Shown here: positions 7,888 to 17,290 of the stretch, in pieces | Numbering within the stretch: the stretch's first letter is position 1 | Layout: every line of letters starts with the position of its first letter | Source: Synechocystis sp. LKSZ1 | GTDB lineage: Bacteria > Cyanobacteriota > Cyanobacteriia > Cyanobacteriales > Microcystaceae | Direction: 5' to 3' | NCBI RefSeq assembly: GCF_040436315.1 | Contig: NZ_AP031572.1 | Span: forward strand, 868,001-932,000 | Length of the DNA stretch: 64,000 bases | Notes under the pieces: generated by a model | What the model saw: only the letters and a program-made list of their open reading frames with translations | What the model was told of the DNA's origin: nothing | Databases searched by the model: none | Position numbers and translations under genes: made by a program

Positions 7888-8409
7888 CTAGTCGGGGTAC
7901 CAAAACATCCCCTTAATCCCCTCCGGATCAAGGACAAAGCCTAGGCGTCGATAGAAATCGACCACATGGGGGTCAGCAAAGAGGGTGATGTTACTAATAT
8001 CGGCGGAGCGGAGTTTACGGATCGTATATTCCATCAAGGCTTTCCCCAGGCCTTTACTTTGCTGATTGGGATGGACAACCACATCCCACACCGTTGCATT
8101 GAAGGCATGGTCAGAGGTGGCCCGAGCAAAGCCTACAAGACGACGTCGTTTACCCCGTACTTCCCACAGGGTAACCACTAAGAAACTGCACTCAATGGCC
8201 TTTTTGACCTTCCGGATTGGCCGCCGAGCCCAACCCACCGCATCGCAGAGTTCTTCCAGCTCGTAGAGGTCAAGATCGCGCTCTGTACTAAAAAAGAGAC
8301 GGGCCTCGCCACTGCCATTGCTGAAAAGTTCCACGGCTTCCCCGCCAAATTGCGGGTCCTGGGGGGGAGCAACGGGATCTGCGGTAAACAAACGTTTCCA
8401 AAAAACCAT
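7888..8409 (-). CDS. GNAT acetyltransferase, Ycf52-like
   Basis: 173 residues. The C-terminal half is a GNAT fold with the acetyl-CoA loop [18 protein letters not shown] (residues 115-132) preceded by a WDVVVHPNQ strand, and the terminal [11 protein letters not shown] segment. The N-terminal extension and the motif [17 protein letters not shown] match the cyanobacterial/plastid Ycf52 group, relatives of plant chloroplast acetyltransferases. It probably acetylates protein lysines or N termini, or small amines; the substrate cannot be read from sequence. Confidence 0.8.
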   Translation of the reverse strand: MVFWKRLFTADPVAPPQDPQFGGEAVELFSNGSGEARLFFSTERDLDLYELEELCDAVGWARRPIRKVKKAIECSFLVVTLWEVRGKRRRLVGFARATSDHAFNATVWDVVVHPNQQSKGLGKALMEYTIRKLRSADISNITLFADPHVVDFYRRLGFVLDPEGIKGMFWYPD

Positions 8410-8473
8410 GCCGATGGGTTTTACTGAGCAGTAAAGAGGGAAAATTGGCTAACGATCCCTAGTATAGAAGCAA

Positions 8474-9742
8474 TTAGAGCGTTAGGGATTGAGCATCCTT
8501 CTCAATCAAAGCGGCCAGATCCTGGAGAAAAGACGCCGCATGGGAACCATAAATTGTGCGGTGATCAGCGGTGAGATTGACACTCATTTGTCGTTGGACA
8601 CCGATCAGGCCCTGGTCATTGGCCACCACCTGGGGTCGAGAGGCCCCTACGGCTAAAATTCCGCCCTGGCCCGGAGGCAAGATAGCATCAAACCGATCGA
8701 CGCCAAACATCCCCAGGTTAGAGATCGTAAAGGTTCCAGTGCTGTACTCCTCTGGCTGTAATTGCTTGGCCCGGGCCCGTTCCACCAACTCTTTCCAGCG
8801 ACGGGAGAGGGAGTAGATATCCCACTGGTCGGCATTTTGAAGAACCGGGGTAATTAAGCCCCCATCGGGCATGGCCACGGCTAGAGCAATGTTAATGGCC
8901 TTGTGGTAAACAATGCCCTGCTCGGTATAGCTGGAATTCAGAATCGGATGCTTCTTCAAAGTAGCCGCAACGGCCTTCGCCAGCAGGGCCGTCATGGTGA
9001 CGCCTTTGGATTTAATTTGTTTGTAGAGATGGTCTAGACCATCGGTGGCGATCGTATAGCCGACCCGGAATACCGGCGCTTGCATAGCCGCCACCATATT
9101 TTGGACAACGGCTTTCTGGAAGGTTGTCAGGGGGACGGTTTCACCGCCAACCACAACGGGAACCGGGGCAGCCGGGGCAGGGCTTGGGGCCGAGACGGGA
9201 GCAATGACGGGAGGTGCGACCACGGGAGTTGTCACTTTTCCGACGGCCCGCTCAACATCTTCCGCCACAATACGACCGTAGGGGCCTGTGCCCTGGAGGG
9301 TTTGGATATCAACTTTTAACGCCTTCGCCAGTTTCTTGGCCCGAGGAGAGGCAATAATGCGATTAGAGCTATGTCCATTACTGCTCGGAGCTGGCGTACT
9401 CGCTAGGACAGGCTCAGGGGCGGCTGGGGCCACGGGCGTTGCGACGGGAGCACTACTGGGTGTCGGGGCCCCACCACGACTTTGGGCTTCGGCAATTTCT
9501 GCTTCTGTTTCGGCAATGAGGGCAATGGCAGCCCCCACTGGTGCCTCCTGGCCCGCTTCCACCAAAATAGTGGCCAGATAGCCTTCGTAGAACGATTCCA
9601 CATCCATGTCGGCCTTGTCCGATTCCACGACAACCACCGTTTCCCCCTTCTCGACCTTGTCCCCTGGGGATTTCACCCAGGAAACGATCTTGCCCTCGGT
9701 CATGGTGGAACTCAGCGCCGGCATGAAAATATCGTGAATCAT
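8474..9742 (-). CDS. pdhC: Dihydrolipoamide acetyltransferase, E2 of pyruvate dehydrogenase
   Basis: The core of the pyruvate dehydrogenase complex, passing acetyl groups from the lipoyl arm to CoA. The start is taken at MIHDIFMPALSSTMTEG (9742; 422 residues) rather than the ATG eight codons upstream, because lipoyl domains begin here. Lipoyl domain 1-80 with acceptor Lys43 in ESDKADMDVES; Pro/Ala linker; E3-binding domain near 130-165 (SPRAKKLAKALKVD...GPYGRIVAEDVERA); Ala/Pro linker; catalytic domain about 195-420 with the active-site motif NLTADHRTIYG. One lipoyl domain only, as usual in cyanobacteria. Confidence 0.93.
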   Translation of the reverse strand: MIHDIFMPALSSTMTEGKIVSWVKSPGDKVEKGETVVVVESDKADMDVESFYEGYLATILVEAGQEAPVGAAIALIAETEAEIAEAQSRGGAPTPSSAPVATPVAPAAPEPVLASTPAPSSNGHSSNRIIASPRAKKLAKALKVDIQTLQGTGPYGRIVAEDVERAVGKVTTPVVAPPVIAPVSAPSPAPAAPVPVVVGGETVPLTTFQKAVVQNMVAAMQAPVFRVGYTIATDGLDHLYKQIKSKGVTMTALLAKAVAATLKKHPILNSSYTEQGIVYHKAINIALAVAMPDGGLITPVLQNADQWDIYSLSRRWKELVERARAKQLQPEEYSTGTFTISNLGMFGVDRFDAILPPGQGGILAVGASRPQVVANDQGLIGVQRQMSVNLTADHRTIYGSHAASFLQDLAALIEKDAQSLTL

Positions 9743-9868
9743 GGTGGAATTGTCTCGACAGTGCAAAGAAACAGGCCAGATTGAATTTTATCAGAATTTT
9801 AGGAGGGCCATCCCCTCAAACCACTGACCGTAGCCAGGATGAGGGGGCCAGGCGCATTCTTCCCCAGA

Positions 9869-9970
9869 CTAGATCAGTTTGACGGCACGTAGACCATAGA
9901 GTAGGCCTAGGGTCAATCCCGTAAAGCCAACGATATAACCGATAAATAGAGCAACACCAGCGGCGGACAT
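9869..9970 (-). CDS. petL: Cytochrome b6f complex subunit 6 (PetL)
   Basis: A 33-residue single-helix protein too short for most gene finders: MSAAGVALFIGYIVGFTGLT..., ending LLYGLRAVKLI. The hydrophobic helix, the mid-helix FTG, and the C-terminal G-L-R-x-x-K-L-I motif match cyanobacterial PetL, a small peripheral helix that stabilises the dimeric cytochrome b6f complex in thylakoids. It stands alone between pdhC and aroB with an AGAGGTTTACTGCC leader on its own strand. PetL versus another small photosynthetic subunit is judged by motif only. Confidence 0.75.
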   Translation of the reverse strand: MSAAGVALFIGYIVGFTGLTLGLLYGLRAVKLI

Positions 9971-10054
9971 GGCAGTAAACCTCTTGTTAAATCAAAACGA
10001 TTTGCAATTTTTTGTTATTCTACTTCTCAACGCCCCCCTGTGAATGCTTGAGTT

Positions 10055-11149
10055 ATGCCCTCCGTTCTGTCTGTTCCTTTGCCCGATAACCCCTATACCG
10101 TGGTCAATGCACCGGGAGCTTTAACGGAGTTAGGCCAACAACTCCTGTCTCTGGGCCTGGGCCAAAAAATATTAGTGGTTTCCAATCCCGAAATCTTTGC
10201 TCACTATGGGCGTTTGGTGATAAACAGCTTAACCCAGGCCGGCTTTAGCGTCACGAGTCATTTGATCCCGGCCGGCGAAAATCACAAAACCCTGGATTCC
10301 ATCACCGACCTCTACGATACCGCCTTTAAACACCGACTAGAGCGTTCCTCCACCCTGCTGGCCCTGGGGGGCGGCGTGATTGGAGATATGACGGGCTTTG
10401 CGGCGGCCACCTGGCTCCGGGGTATTAATTTTGTGCAGGTTCCCACCAGTCTCCTGGCCATGGTGGATGCTTCCATTGGGGGCAAAACGGGGGTCAACCA
10501 TCCCCATGGCAAAAATTTGATTGGGGCCTTTTATCAACCCCGTCTAGTGTTTATTGATCCCTTCGTGTTGAAAACCTTGCCAGAGCGCGAATTCCGAGCC
10601 GGGATGGCGGAGGTGATTAAGTACGGCATTATTTGGGACAGGGAACTGTTTGAGCAACTAGAAGCGGCTCCCCGACTGGATAGTTTAGAGGGCCTATCTC
10701 CAGAACTACTGGAAACGATCATTACCCGTTCCTGTCAGGCCAAGGTAGCGGTAGTGAGTCAGGATGAAAAAGAAGCGGGTCTGCGGGCCATTTTGAACTA
10801 TGGCCATACCGTTGGCCATGGCATTGAAAGTTTAACGGGCTATAGTTCCATCAATCACGGGGAAGCGGTGGCCCTGGGCATGGTAGTGGCGGGCCGTCTA
10901 GCGGTTAACCTAGGTCTCTGGTCAGCGGCAGAGGCCGAGCGCCAAGATGCCGTGATTCGCAAAGCCGGCCTACCAACTATCCTCCCTTCCCAGTTAACCG
11001 TGGAAGCGCTCTGGGACAGTCTCCAGATGGATAAAAAAGTCAAATCGGGCCAAGTGCGCTTTATTTTACCCACAGCGATTGGCCAGGTAGAAATGACCCA
11101 AGCCGTCACCCAGGCCATTCTGGCAGAGGCCCTAGCGGACATTCCATGA
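10055..11149 (+). CDS. aroB: 3-dehydroquinate synthase
   Basis: Second step of the shikimate pathway, DAHP to 3-dehydroquinate, NAD- and metal-dependent. 364 residues, the full family length. Visible motifs: [19 protein letters not shown] (NAD-binding), [20 protein letters not shown], the metal-ligand region [10 protein letters not shown], and the histidines of [13 protein letters not shown] and [11 protein letters not shown]. The last four bases (ATGA) overlap the start of an ABC permease gene, so the two are probably co-transcribed. Confidence 0.96.
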   Translation: MPSVLSVPLPDNPYTVVNAPGALTELGQQLLSLGLGQKILVVSNPEIFAHYGRLVINSLTQAGFSVTSHLIPAGENHKTLDSITDLYDTAFKHRLERSSTLLALGGGVIGDMTGFAAATWLRGINFVQVPTSLLAMVDASIGGKTGVNHPHGKNLIGAFYQPRLVFIDPFVLKTLPEREFRAGMAEVIKYGIIWDRELFEQLEAAPRLDSLEGLSPELLETIITRSCQAKVAVVSQDEKEAGLRAILNYGHTVGHGIESLTGYSSINHGEAVALGMVVAGRLAVNLGLWSAAEAERQDAVIRKAGLPTILPSQLTVEALWDSLQMDKKVKSGQVRFILPTAIGQVEMTQAVTQAILAEALADIP

Positions 11150-12036
11150 AAACCATACTTGCCCGTAGGTGGCCGGGCCTAATTCCCTATCTATTCCTCT
11201 TGCCGGCCTTGTTGATTTTAGGCCTAGCCGTTTTTTATCCGGCCATCCAGGCCTTTTCCCTCAGTTTTACCCAGTACGACCTGGATTTAAGCCAAGCCCC
11301 CCGTTGGGTTGGGCTAAAAAATTTCCAAAAATTGGCCGGGGATGCTGTCTTTTGGCAGGCCCTGCGTAATACCTTTTTCTATTGGTTGGGGGTTGTGCCC
11401 GTGCTAGTACTCGCGCCCCTCGGCCTAGCTATTTTGGTTAATCAAAAGCTGCGGGGTATGGCTTGGTTCCGCATGGCCTACTACACCCCGGTGATTATCT
11501 CCATGGTGGTGGCAGGTATTGCCTGGAAGGCCCTGTACACTTCCGACGGCATTTTTAACCAAATTTTGCGCTGGATTGGCCTGTCCCAAGGAATTCCTTG
11601 GCTGACAAGTCCCGACCTGGCCCTCTGGAGTGTGATGCTGGTGACTATCTGGAAGGGCCTGGGGTACTACATGGTTATCTACCTGGCCGGCCTCCAGGGC
11701 ATTCCGGCAGACTTATATGAAGCAGCCGCCATTGACGGCTCCGACGGTTGGCAAAAACATTGGGATATTACCCTGCCCCTGATGCGGCCTTACTTGTTGT
11801 TGGTGGCGGTAATTTCCTCTATCTCGGCCATGAAGGTCTTTGAAGAAATCTACATCATGACCCAGGGGGGCCCTCTCAATCATTCCAAAACTGTTGTGTA
11901 CTATGTCTATGAGCGGGCCTTTCGGGATTTGGAAATGAATTATGCATCAGCGATTGGCCTGGTGCTGTTTCTTTTCATTTTTGTTTTTTCTCTGCTCAAT
12001 TTGTATCTATCCCGCCAAACGAATAGTTTGCCCTAA
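11146..12036 (+). CDS. Sugar ABC transporter permease, MalF type
   Basis: 296 residues, six predicted membrane helices, with the inner-membrane EAA loop [20 protein letters not shown] near residue 187, the signature for docking the ATPase. The first helix [21 protein letters not shown] and the [10 protein letters not shown] segment are typical of binding-protein-dependent carbohydrate permeases (MalF/UgpA). No partner permease, ATPase or binding protein is adjacent, so the rest of the transporter is elsewhere. It overlaps aroB by four bases. Confidence 0.88.
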   Translation: MKTILARRWPGLIPYLFLLPALLILGLAVFYPAIQAFSLSFTQYDLDLSQAPRWVGLKNFQKLAGDAVFWQALRNTFFYWLGVVPVLVLAPLGLAILVNQKLRGMAWFRMAYYTPVIISMVVAGIAWKALYTSDGIFNQILRWIGLSQGIPWLTSPDLALWSVMLVTIWKGLGYYMVIYLAGLQGIPADLYEAAAIDGSDGWQKHWDITLPLMRPYLLLVAVISSISAMKVFEEIYIMTQGGPLNHSKTVVYYVYERAFRDLEMNYASAIGLVLFLFIFVFSLLNLYLSRQTNSLP

Positions 12037-12106
12037 GCCAAGTCTGGCAGATAATTCTGAATTAACGATCCGTCTTAGAGATGCTTTTTTACAAAAAAGA
12101 AGATCA

Positions 12107-13147
12107 TCAGCACCAATTCATGTCTTGGTTCAGCAACACTTTATTTTGCCTGGCTCGTTTGGCCTCGTACATGCGTTGGTCGGCAGTTTCCATTAGTGTT
12201 TCCGGTAGACTACCATCAGCTGGATAAGTGGCAGCTCCAACACTGGCGCCAATGTTGAGGGCCTTTCCTTCAAACCAAAAGGATTTTTGACACCGCTGGA
12301 TGATTCGTGTGGCGACTTGCTGGGCACTACTAGAATCCTGGACTTTAGGGAGAATAACCGCAAATTCGTCACCACCTAATCGAGCAGCCGTATCCGATTC
12401 TCGAGCTTCTAGGGCGATACATTGGGCCATCTCTCGAATAGCGGCATCTCCAGCACTGTGACCATAGGTATCGTTAATGAACTTTAGACCGTCCATATCG
12501 ATCATTAGAACCGTTAAACCACGACCTTCTCGCCGACATTCCGCCAATCCACAGCGCAAATGATCGAGAAAGAGGGCACGATTGGCCAAGCCCGTGAGAT
12601 AATCGGTCGTCGCCTGGCGAAATAACTCGTCTCCACCGTACTTTGTGGCATAAAACATTGCCGCGGCAGTTAACTCAGACATGAGTCCCAAAAGGTAAAC
12701 ATCGGTCTGGCTAAAGGCAAAGGGCTCGGAGGCACAAACCTTGAGAACCCCCACAGCTTCTCCTTCGTGGAGTAGGGGAACCACCACCATGGAACGGAGA
12801 CCCACGCGACGACAGGCCTCTCGATCCACTCGGTCATCTGTTTCACTGTCTTCACAACAGAGGGCCTTACCTGAGGCAATACAAAGCCCCGATAGACTAG
12901 TTTTGCGATCTAAACGAAAACCCAGCATCGGTGATAGGCTACCGGCTGTGGCCCTGTACACCATCTCTTCGCCTTCTACTAATTCAATAACGGCCCCCAT
13001 ACCTGGCGTAATGACTAGAGAACGCTCTGAGACCAAGGCCATAACTCGGTCAAGATAGAGGCCTAGTTTGACAATATCCGTTTGCGTTCGTATTATTGCT
13101 AAGAATTGAGCTGGCGTTGGTACAGGACAGGATTGGAATTTAGCCAT
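12107..13147 (-). CDS. GAF-GGDEF diguanylate cyclase
   Basis: 346 residues, soluble. A GAF sensor domain spans roughly 20-165 (FRLDRKTSLSGLCIASGKAL; VVVPLLHEGEAVGVLKV). A GGDEF domain spans about 178-340 with TDYLTGLANRALF, DMDGLKFINDTYGHSAGD, and the intact active-site motif RLGGDEFAVILPK (GGDEF at 258-262), so it should make cyclic di-GMP. There is no RxxD inhibitory site in the expected place five residues before GGDEF. The ligand of the GAF domain is unknown. It stands alone, convergent with the sugar permease gene. Confidence 0.9.
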   Translation of the reverse strand: MAKFQSCPVPTPAQFLAIIRTQTDIVKLGLYLDRVMALVSERSLVITPGMGAVIELVEGEEMVYRATAGSLSPMLGFRLDRKTSLSGLCIASGKALCCEDSETDDRVDREACRRVGLRSMVVVPLLHEGEAVGVLKVCASEPFAFSQTDVYLLGLMSELTAAAMFYATKYGGDELFRQATTDYLTGLANRALFLDHLRCGLAECRREGRGLTVLMIDMDGLKFINDTYGHSAGDAAIREMAQCIALEARESDTAARLGGDEFAVILPKVQDSSSAQQVATRIIQRCQKSFWFEGKALNIGASVGAATYPADGSLPETLMETADQRMYEAKRARQNKVLLNQDMNWC

Positions 13148-13332
13148 TATTTAGCCATTCATTATTTAACTATTTAACTATCTCTCATGGCTTGGCGTCA
13201 CAATTTACAAGTCGTGACTAATTATCAGCTTACTAGATTTTAAAACCTCGTAAAACTACAATCAAAGTTTAACAATGAAGAGTTAAAAGAAAGTGTCTAC
13301 CAGTTCTCTTGCACAACATCTTAGAGGTTTCT

Positions 13333-14364
13333 GTGAAAGCAATTGTCATGACAACAACAGGAGGGCCAGACGTCTTGCATTGGCAAGAAATCCCTGCGCC
13401 GATCCTCACTCAGGCTACTCACGTTAAAGTTAAGCTCCAGGCCGCGGGCCTGAATCCCATTGATACCAAGCTCCGTCAGCGGGGAACGTTCTATCCAGAG
13501 CAGATGCCTGCTATCTTGGGTTGTGATGGGGCCGGCATTGTGACCGAAGTAGGGGCCGAGGTCACGCACCTTCAACCAGGCGATGAGGTATTTTTCTGTG
13601 CCGGGGGCCTGGGAGAGCGCCATACCGGCAATTATGCGGAATATGCTGTCGTCGATGCCAGCCTTGTTGTCCCCAAACCACCGTCCCTGTCCTTTATCGA
13701 AGCGGCGGCCGCCCCCTTAGTATTGATTACAGCCTGGGAGGCCCTCTACGACCGGGGACGCCTTGAAGCCGGGCAAACGGTGTTAATCCACGCTGGAGCT
13801 GGCGGCGTGGGCCATGTCGCGATTCAGTTGGCCAAGCGCCGGGGGGCCCGAGTTTTAACAACCGTGGGTACACCGGATAAGGCCCGTCTGGTCAGACAAT
13901 TGGGGGCCGATGAGCCCATTCTCTACCGTCAAGTTAATCTTCGGGATACCGTACTGAGTTTGACCCAGGGCCAGGGCGTTGATCTGGCCTTGGATACCGT
14001 GGGAGGGTTAACCTTCTTTGAAACCATTCCCCTGGTCAAGGTGTATGGTGACTTGGTCACTATCCTAGAACCCAATTACGAGCTAGGTACGCTAAAGGAG
14101 GCCCGCAGCCGCAATCTCCGTCTGGGTTTTACGTTGATGCTTACTCCAGCTTTGTTAGGGCTACCGGTGGCCTTGGCCCAGCAACGGCAAATTCTAGAGC
14201 ATTGTGCCGACTGGCTAGAACAGGGCCAGTTAAGCATTCATGTGGGCCAAACCTTTCCCCTTGCAGAAGCGGCGGCGGCCCATCGTGCCCTAGAAGCTGG
14301 CCACAGCACTGGCAAGATAGTGCTAGAAATCCCCGGCGAATCAGTCAGCTCTAGCTCAAGCTGA
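13333..14364 (+). CDS. Quinone oxidoreductase-like MDR dehydrogenase
   Basis: A zinc-less medium-chain dehydrogenase/reductase of the quinone oxidoreductase group. A GTG start at 13333 (VKAIVMTTTGGPDVLHW) is preferred because family members begin K-A-I-V; an ATG 24 bases upstream is in frame. Landmarks: GLNPIDTKLRQRG, LGCDGAGIVTEVG, and the NAD(P)H-binding VLIHAGAGGVGHVAIQLAK near residue 145, followed by DLALDTVGG. No structural zinc cysteines are seen. Substrate unknown. Confidence 0.85.
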   Translation: MKAIVMTTTGGPDVLHWQEIPAPILTQATHVKVKLQAAGLNPIDTKLRQRGTFYPEQMPAILGCDGAGIVTEVGAEVTHLQPGDEVFFCAGGLGERHTGNYAEYAVVDASLVVPKPPSLSFIEAAAAPLVLITAWEALYDRGRLEAGQTVLIHAGAGGVGHVAIQLAKRRGARVLTTVGTPDKARLVRQLGADEPILYRQVNLRDTVLSLTQGQGVDLALDTVGGLTFFETIPLVKVYGDLVTILEPNYELGTLKEARSRNLRLGFTLMLTPALLGLPVALAQQRQILEHCADWLEQGQLSIHVGQTFPLAEAAAAHRALEAGHSTGKIVLEIPGESVSSSSS

Positions 14365-14419
14365 GGTCAGAAAATACGTCATCGAGCCATAATAGCAGAG
14401 CCTCTTTGCCTTTCTTCCT

Positions 14420-14758
14420 ATGCTCAAAACAGCGCTCCTGCTAACGGTTTCCAATATTTTTATGACCTTTGCCTGGTACGGCCATCTCAAGGATCTCAAG
14501 ACCGCTCCTCTCTGGATAGCGATTATCCTCAGTTGGCTGATTGCTCTACTGGAATATTGCTTTCAAGTGCCGGCGAATCGGCTGGGGATTCAGTATTTTA
14601 ACCTTCCTCAACTGAAAGTTTTGCAGGAAGTCATCACCATGCTAGTTTTTGCCGGTTTTAGTACTCTATACATGAAAGTTCCTGTGACTCGCAACTATTT
14701 CCTGGCAGCAATGCTGTTAGCCGGCGCTGCCTACCTGATTTTCAGCGACCGCCGCTAA
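14420..14758 (+). CDS. DMT family small membrane protein (DUF486)
   Basis: 112 residues with four predicted helices. The sequence follows the DUF486 pattern: WYGHLKDL near the first helix, then SWLIALLEYCFQVPANRLG, QLKVLQEVITMLVFAGFST and YLIFSDRR at the end. These are short relatives of drug/metabolite transporters, with no assigned substrate. It lies just upstream of the zinc-uptake gene in the same direction, but the Zur box between them suggests separate control. Confidence 0.85.
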   Translation: MLKTALLLTVSNIFMTFAWYGHLKDLKTAPLWIAIILSWLIALLEYCFQVPANRLGIQYFNLPQLKVLQEVITMLVFAGFSTLYMKVPVTRNYFLAAMLLAGAAYLIFSDRR

Positions 14759-14801
14759 TCTCACGAGCGGCCCTTGGACGATAGGCTCTCACAAAGTAAA
14801 A

Positions 14802-14816
14802 TGATAATCATTATCT
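14802..14816 (+). promoter_or_regulatory. Zur box before znuA
   Basis: TGATAATCATTATCT, 17 bases before the start codon, is a near-perfect 7-1-7 inverted repeat matching the cyanobacterial Zur (zinc uptake regulator) operator TGATAATnATTATCA. Its place directly in front of a zinc-binding protein gene fits repression under zinc-replete conditions. Confidence 0.8.
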
Positions 14817-14832
14817 TTTTGGGTAAAAGCCT

Positions 14833-15744
14833 ATGTTAATCCGTCATGGCTGGATGCTAGCTATTGTTCTGGTAAGTTGTCTGGCGGGAGCCGGGTGCCA
14901 AGGTTCTCGTCCTGCTCCAGAGACCTCCCGCCTGGATATAACGGTTAGTATTCCGCCCCAGCGTTACTTTGTTGAGAAAATCGGGGGAGACCGCGTCAAG
15001 GTGAATGTGATGGTGGAAGGGGCGAGGGATCCCCATACCTACGAACCCAAGCCCCAGCAACTTCAGGCCTTAAGTGAAGCAGAGGCCTACGTCAAAGTCG
15101 GCATTGGCCTAGAAGATGCCTGGCTCAATAAATTTAAAGCGGTGAATCCAGCTCTAAAGTTTATAGATTCCTCCACTGGTATTACGCCTTTGCAAACCGA
15201 GGCCCACGACCACAGCCATGATGACCACGGAACAAAAGCCGCTCTTGTCGCCGATCCTCATATTTGGTTATCGCCTAAATTAGCCAAAATTCAAGCCCAA
15301 AATATCTACCAGGGCCTGGCTCAGATTGATCCATCCCAGGCTGAGCAGTACAAAGCCAATCTCAATCAATTTTTGAAGGAGATTGACCAGCTCGATCAAA
15401 ATATTCGTCAGACCTTAGCGCCAATTCAACAACGGCAGTTTATTGTTTTCCATCCCGCCTGGGCCTACTTTGCACGGGACTATAATCTGGAGCAAATTCC
15501 CATTGAAGTCGAGGGCCAAGAACCCAGTGCCCAGGAACTAGCCGCTGTCATTAAAACCGCCCAAAAAGAAGGCATTCAAGTCATTTTTGCCCAGCCCCAA
15601 CTCAGTCCCAAAAGTGCAGAAACCATTGCCAAAGAAATTAATGGCCGGGTTGTCTTAATTGATGATTTGGCCCCTAACTGGTCAGAAAATCTACGTCAGG
15701 TGTCCGCAACCTTTGCCCAGGCCCTCAAAACGACTTCACGGTAG
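14833..15744 (+). CDS. znuA: Zinc ABC transporter substrate-binding lipoprotein
   Basis: 303 residues of the cluster A-I metal-binding family. Signal sequence 1-21 with a probable lipidated Cys22 (LAGAGCQ; not a classical lipobox because Leu is not at -3). Metal-ligand regions: GARDPHTYEPKPQQ, a short His/Asp-rich loop HDHSHDDHGT around residues 129-138, DPHIWLSPKLAK, and VFHPAWAYFARDY. The His-rich loop and the upstream Zur box indicate zinc rather than manganese. No permease or ATPase gene is adjacent. Its end overlaps the convergent permease gene by nine bases. Confidence 0.88.
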   Translation: MLIRHGWMLAIVLVSCLAGAGCQGSRPAPETSRLDITVSIPPQRYFVEKIGGDRVKVNVMVEGARDPHTYEPKPQQLQALSEAEAYVKVGIGLEDAWLNKFKAVNPALKFIDSSTGITPLQTEAHDHSHDDHGTKAALVADPHIWLSPKLAKIQAQNIYQGLAQIDPSQAEQYKANLNQFLKEIDQLDQNIRQTLAPIQQRQFIVFHPAWAYFARDYNLEQIPIEVEGQEPSAQELAAVIKTAQKEGIQVIFAQPQLSPKSAETIAKEINGRVVLIDDLAPNWSENLRQVSATFAQALKTTSR

Positions 15745-16644
15745 GGCCTTGCGCAGGCCTTCGCCGATGTAGTTAATACTTAATACTGTCAGAATAATCG
15801 CCAAGGCGGGGGTAAGAACTAGATGGGGAGCCGTCATCAGGTAATCCTTGGCGGTAAATAGCATCTGGCCCCAGGTGGGAATATCTGGAGGGAAACCCAA
15901 CCCCAAAAAACTGAGGGTAGATTCTGTGACAATGGCATTGCCCACCGCTAGGGTCGCGGCCACAATAATCAGACTGGCGACGTTGGGAAGGAGATGACGC
16001 CAAATTAAGTCCCTCGGACGGGCCCCCAGGGCCGCTGCCGCCGTCATAAACTCCATTTCCCGTAATTTCAAGATATTGGCCCGCACCAAACGGGCCACTG
16101 TCATCCAATTTAATCCCCCAATCAACACCACCACCAGGCCAAAAATCCCTAGCTCCGGCGATAACCAGCGGGTGACGGCATCCCGAAACAGATAGACCAC
16201 CAGCAATACCAGGGGCAGTTGGGGCAGGGCCAGAAAGAGTTCTGTCCAGCGCATTAAAATCAGATCCAACCAACCACCGTAGAAACCGGCTAAGGCCCCA
16301 ACGACTGTTCCCAGGCCAATGGACAGGGCCATCGCCGTTACCCCCACCGCGAGGGAAATACGTCCTCCTACCAGTAGGCGGGCCAACTGGTCTTGGCCTA
16401 AATCATTAGTACCCAAAGGATGGCGCCAACTAGGCGGGGCTGTGGTCTGACTAAAATCAATCTGAGTCAGGCTTTGGCGATAGAAGACTGGGCCGAAGAG
16501 AACACTCAGCACCAGAATAAGCAGAAGACCAAGGCCCAGTAGGGCCAGGCGGTCTTGCCGAAAGCGTTGCCAGGCCGAAACCGGAGTCAGCCAGTCGGGA
16601 GAGGTATCAGCCGGTGGGAGGGAATTGGGGTTCAACAATCGCAA
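15736..16644 (-). CDS. Oligopeptide/nickel-type ABC permease, DppC class
   Basis: 302 residues, with an N-terminal cytoplasmic stretch and one helix (TM 35-55), then the five-helix permease core. The family marks are RHPLGTNDLGQDQLARLLVGG near residue 75 and the EAA-type loop MTAAAALGARPRDLIWRHLLPN near residue 200, followed by ESTLSFLGLGFPPDIPTWGQML. This is the DppC/OppC half of a peptide transporter. The partner DppB, ATPases and binding protein are not in the window. It is convergent with znuA. Confidence 0.88.
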   Translation of the reverse strand: MRLLNPNSLPPADTSPDWLTPVSAWQRFRQDRLALLGLGLLLILVLSVLFGPVFYRQSLTQIDFSQTTAPPSWRHPLGTNDLGQDQLARLLVGGRISLAVGVTAMALSIGLGTVVGALAGFYGGWLDLILMRWTELFLALPQLPLVLLVVYLFRDAVTRWLSPELGIFGLVVVLIGGLNWMTVARLVRANILKLREMEFMTAAAALGARPRDLIWRHLLPNVASLIIVAATLAVGNAIVTESTLSFLGLGFPPDIPTWGQMLFTAKDYLMTAPHLVLTPALAIILTVLSINYIGEGLRKALP

Positions 16645-16804
16645 AACGTCGCCAGAAAGAAATCGGTTCTTGAATAAAATCCTTGCCAGAAAAGCATTCT
16701 AGCCCATATCTTTTTCTTTAACTGGCTATTAATGGCCCTGACTGCTCATTACGTCCCAGGAATGATTGCCCGATGCCAATGCCCACTATGCAAAACGTTT
16801 AATG

Positions 16805-17290
16805 ATGACCCGATGGCTAGGCTTAGACCCCGGTTTGGCCCGGATCGGTTGGGCGGTACTGGAAGGAGAATCGGGCCAGGCCCCTCAACTGCTTGACTAC
16901 GGCGTGATCGAAACCGAGAAAAACCTGACCACGCCGGCCCGATTGCTGGAAATTGAGCAAGACCTCAGCTATCTGTTGGCGGAATTTAAACCCGATGACA
17001 TTGCTATTGAAATGCCGTTTTTTAATCGTCAAATCAAGGCAGCGGGTGGTGTGCTCCAGGCCCTGGGGGTAATTAATTTAGTCATCTATCGTGACCTGGG
17101 TAAAGTGCCTATTTTTCTACATCAAGCCAGTTGGAAATGCCACCTGGGCCATGGTCGAGCCAGTAAACAGGAAGTCGCGGCGATGCTACAGCAATTTTTT
17201 GTACTGGATACAGCTGCCATTGACGATAGTGTGGATGCCATTGGGATTGCCCTGGCGGGCTTTCAGGGCCTGCGCAATGACATTACTTAG
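16805..17290 (+). CDS. ruvC: Holliday junction resolvase RuvC
   Basis: About 161 residues from the ATG at 16805 (MTRWLGLDPGLARIGWAVLEG); the frame is open 39 bases further upstream. RuvC nuclease landmarks: the first catalytic Asp in GLDPG, the Glu in IAIEMPFFNRQ, and the C-terminal DDSVDAIGIALAG with the two closing Asp residues. It resolves Holliday junctions with RuvAB. Its 3' end overlaps the convergent membrane glycan gene by eight bases. Confidence 0.92.
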   Translation: MTRWLGLDPGLARIGWAVLEGESGQAPQLLDYGVIETEKNLTTPARLLEIEQDLSYLLAEFKPDDIAIEMPFFNRQIKAAGGVLQALGVINLVIYRDLGKVPIFLHQASWKCHLGHGRASKQEVAAMLQQFFVLDTAAIDDSVDAIGIALAGFQGLRNDIT

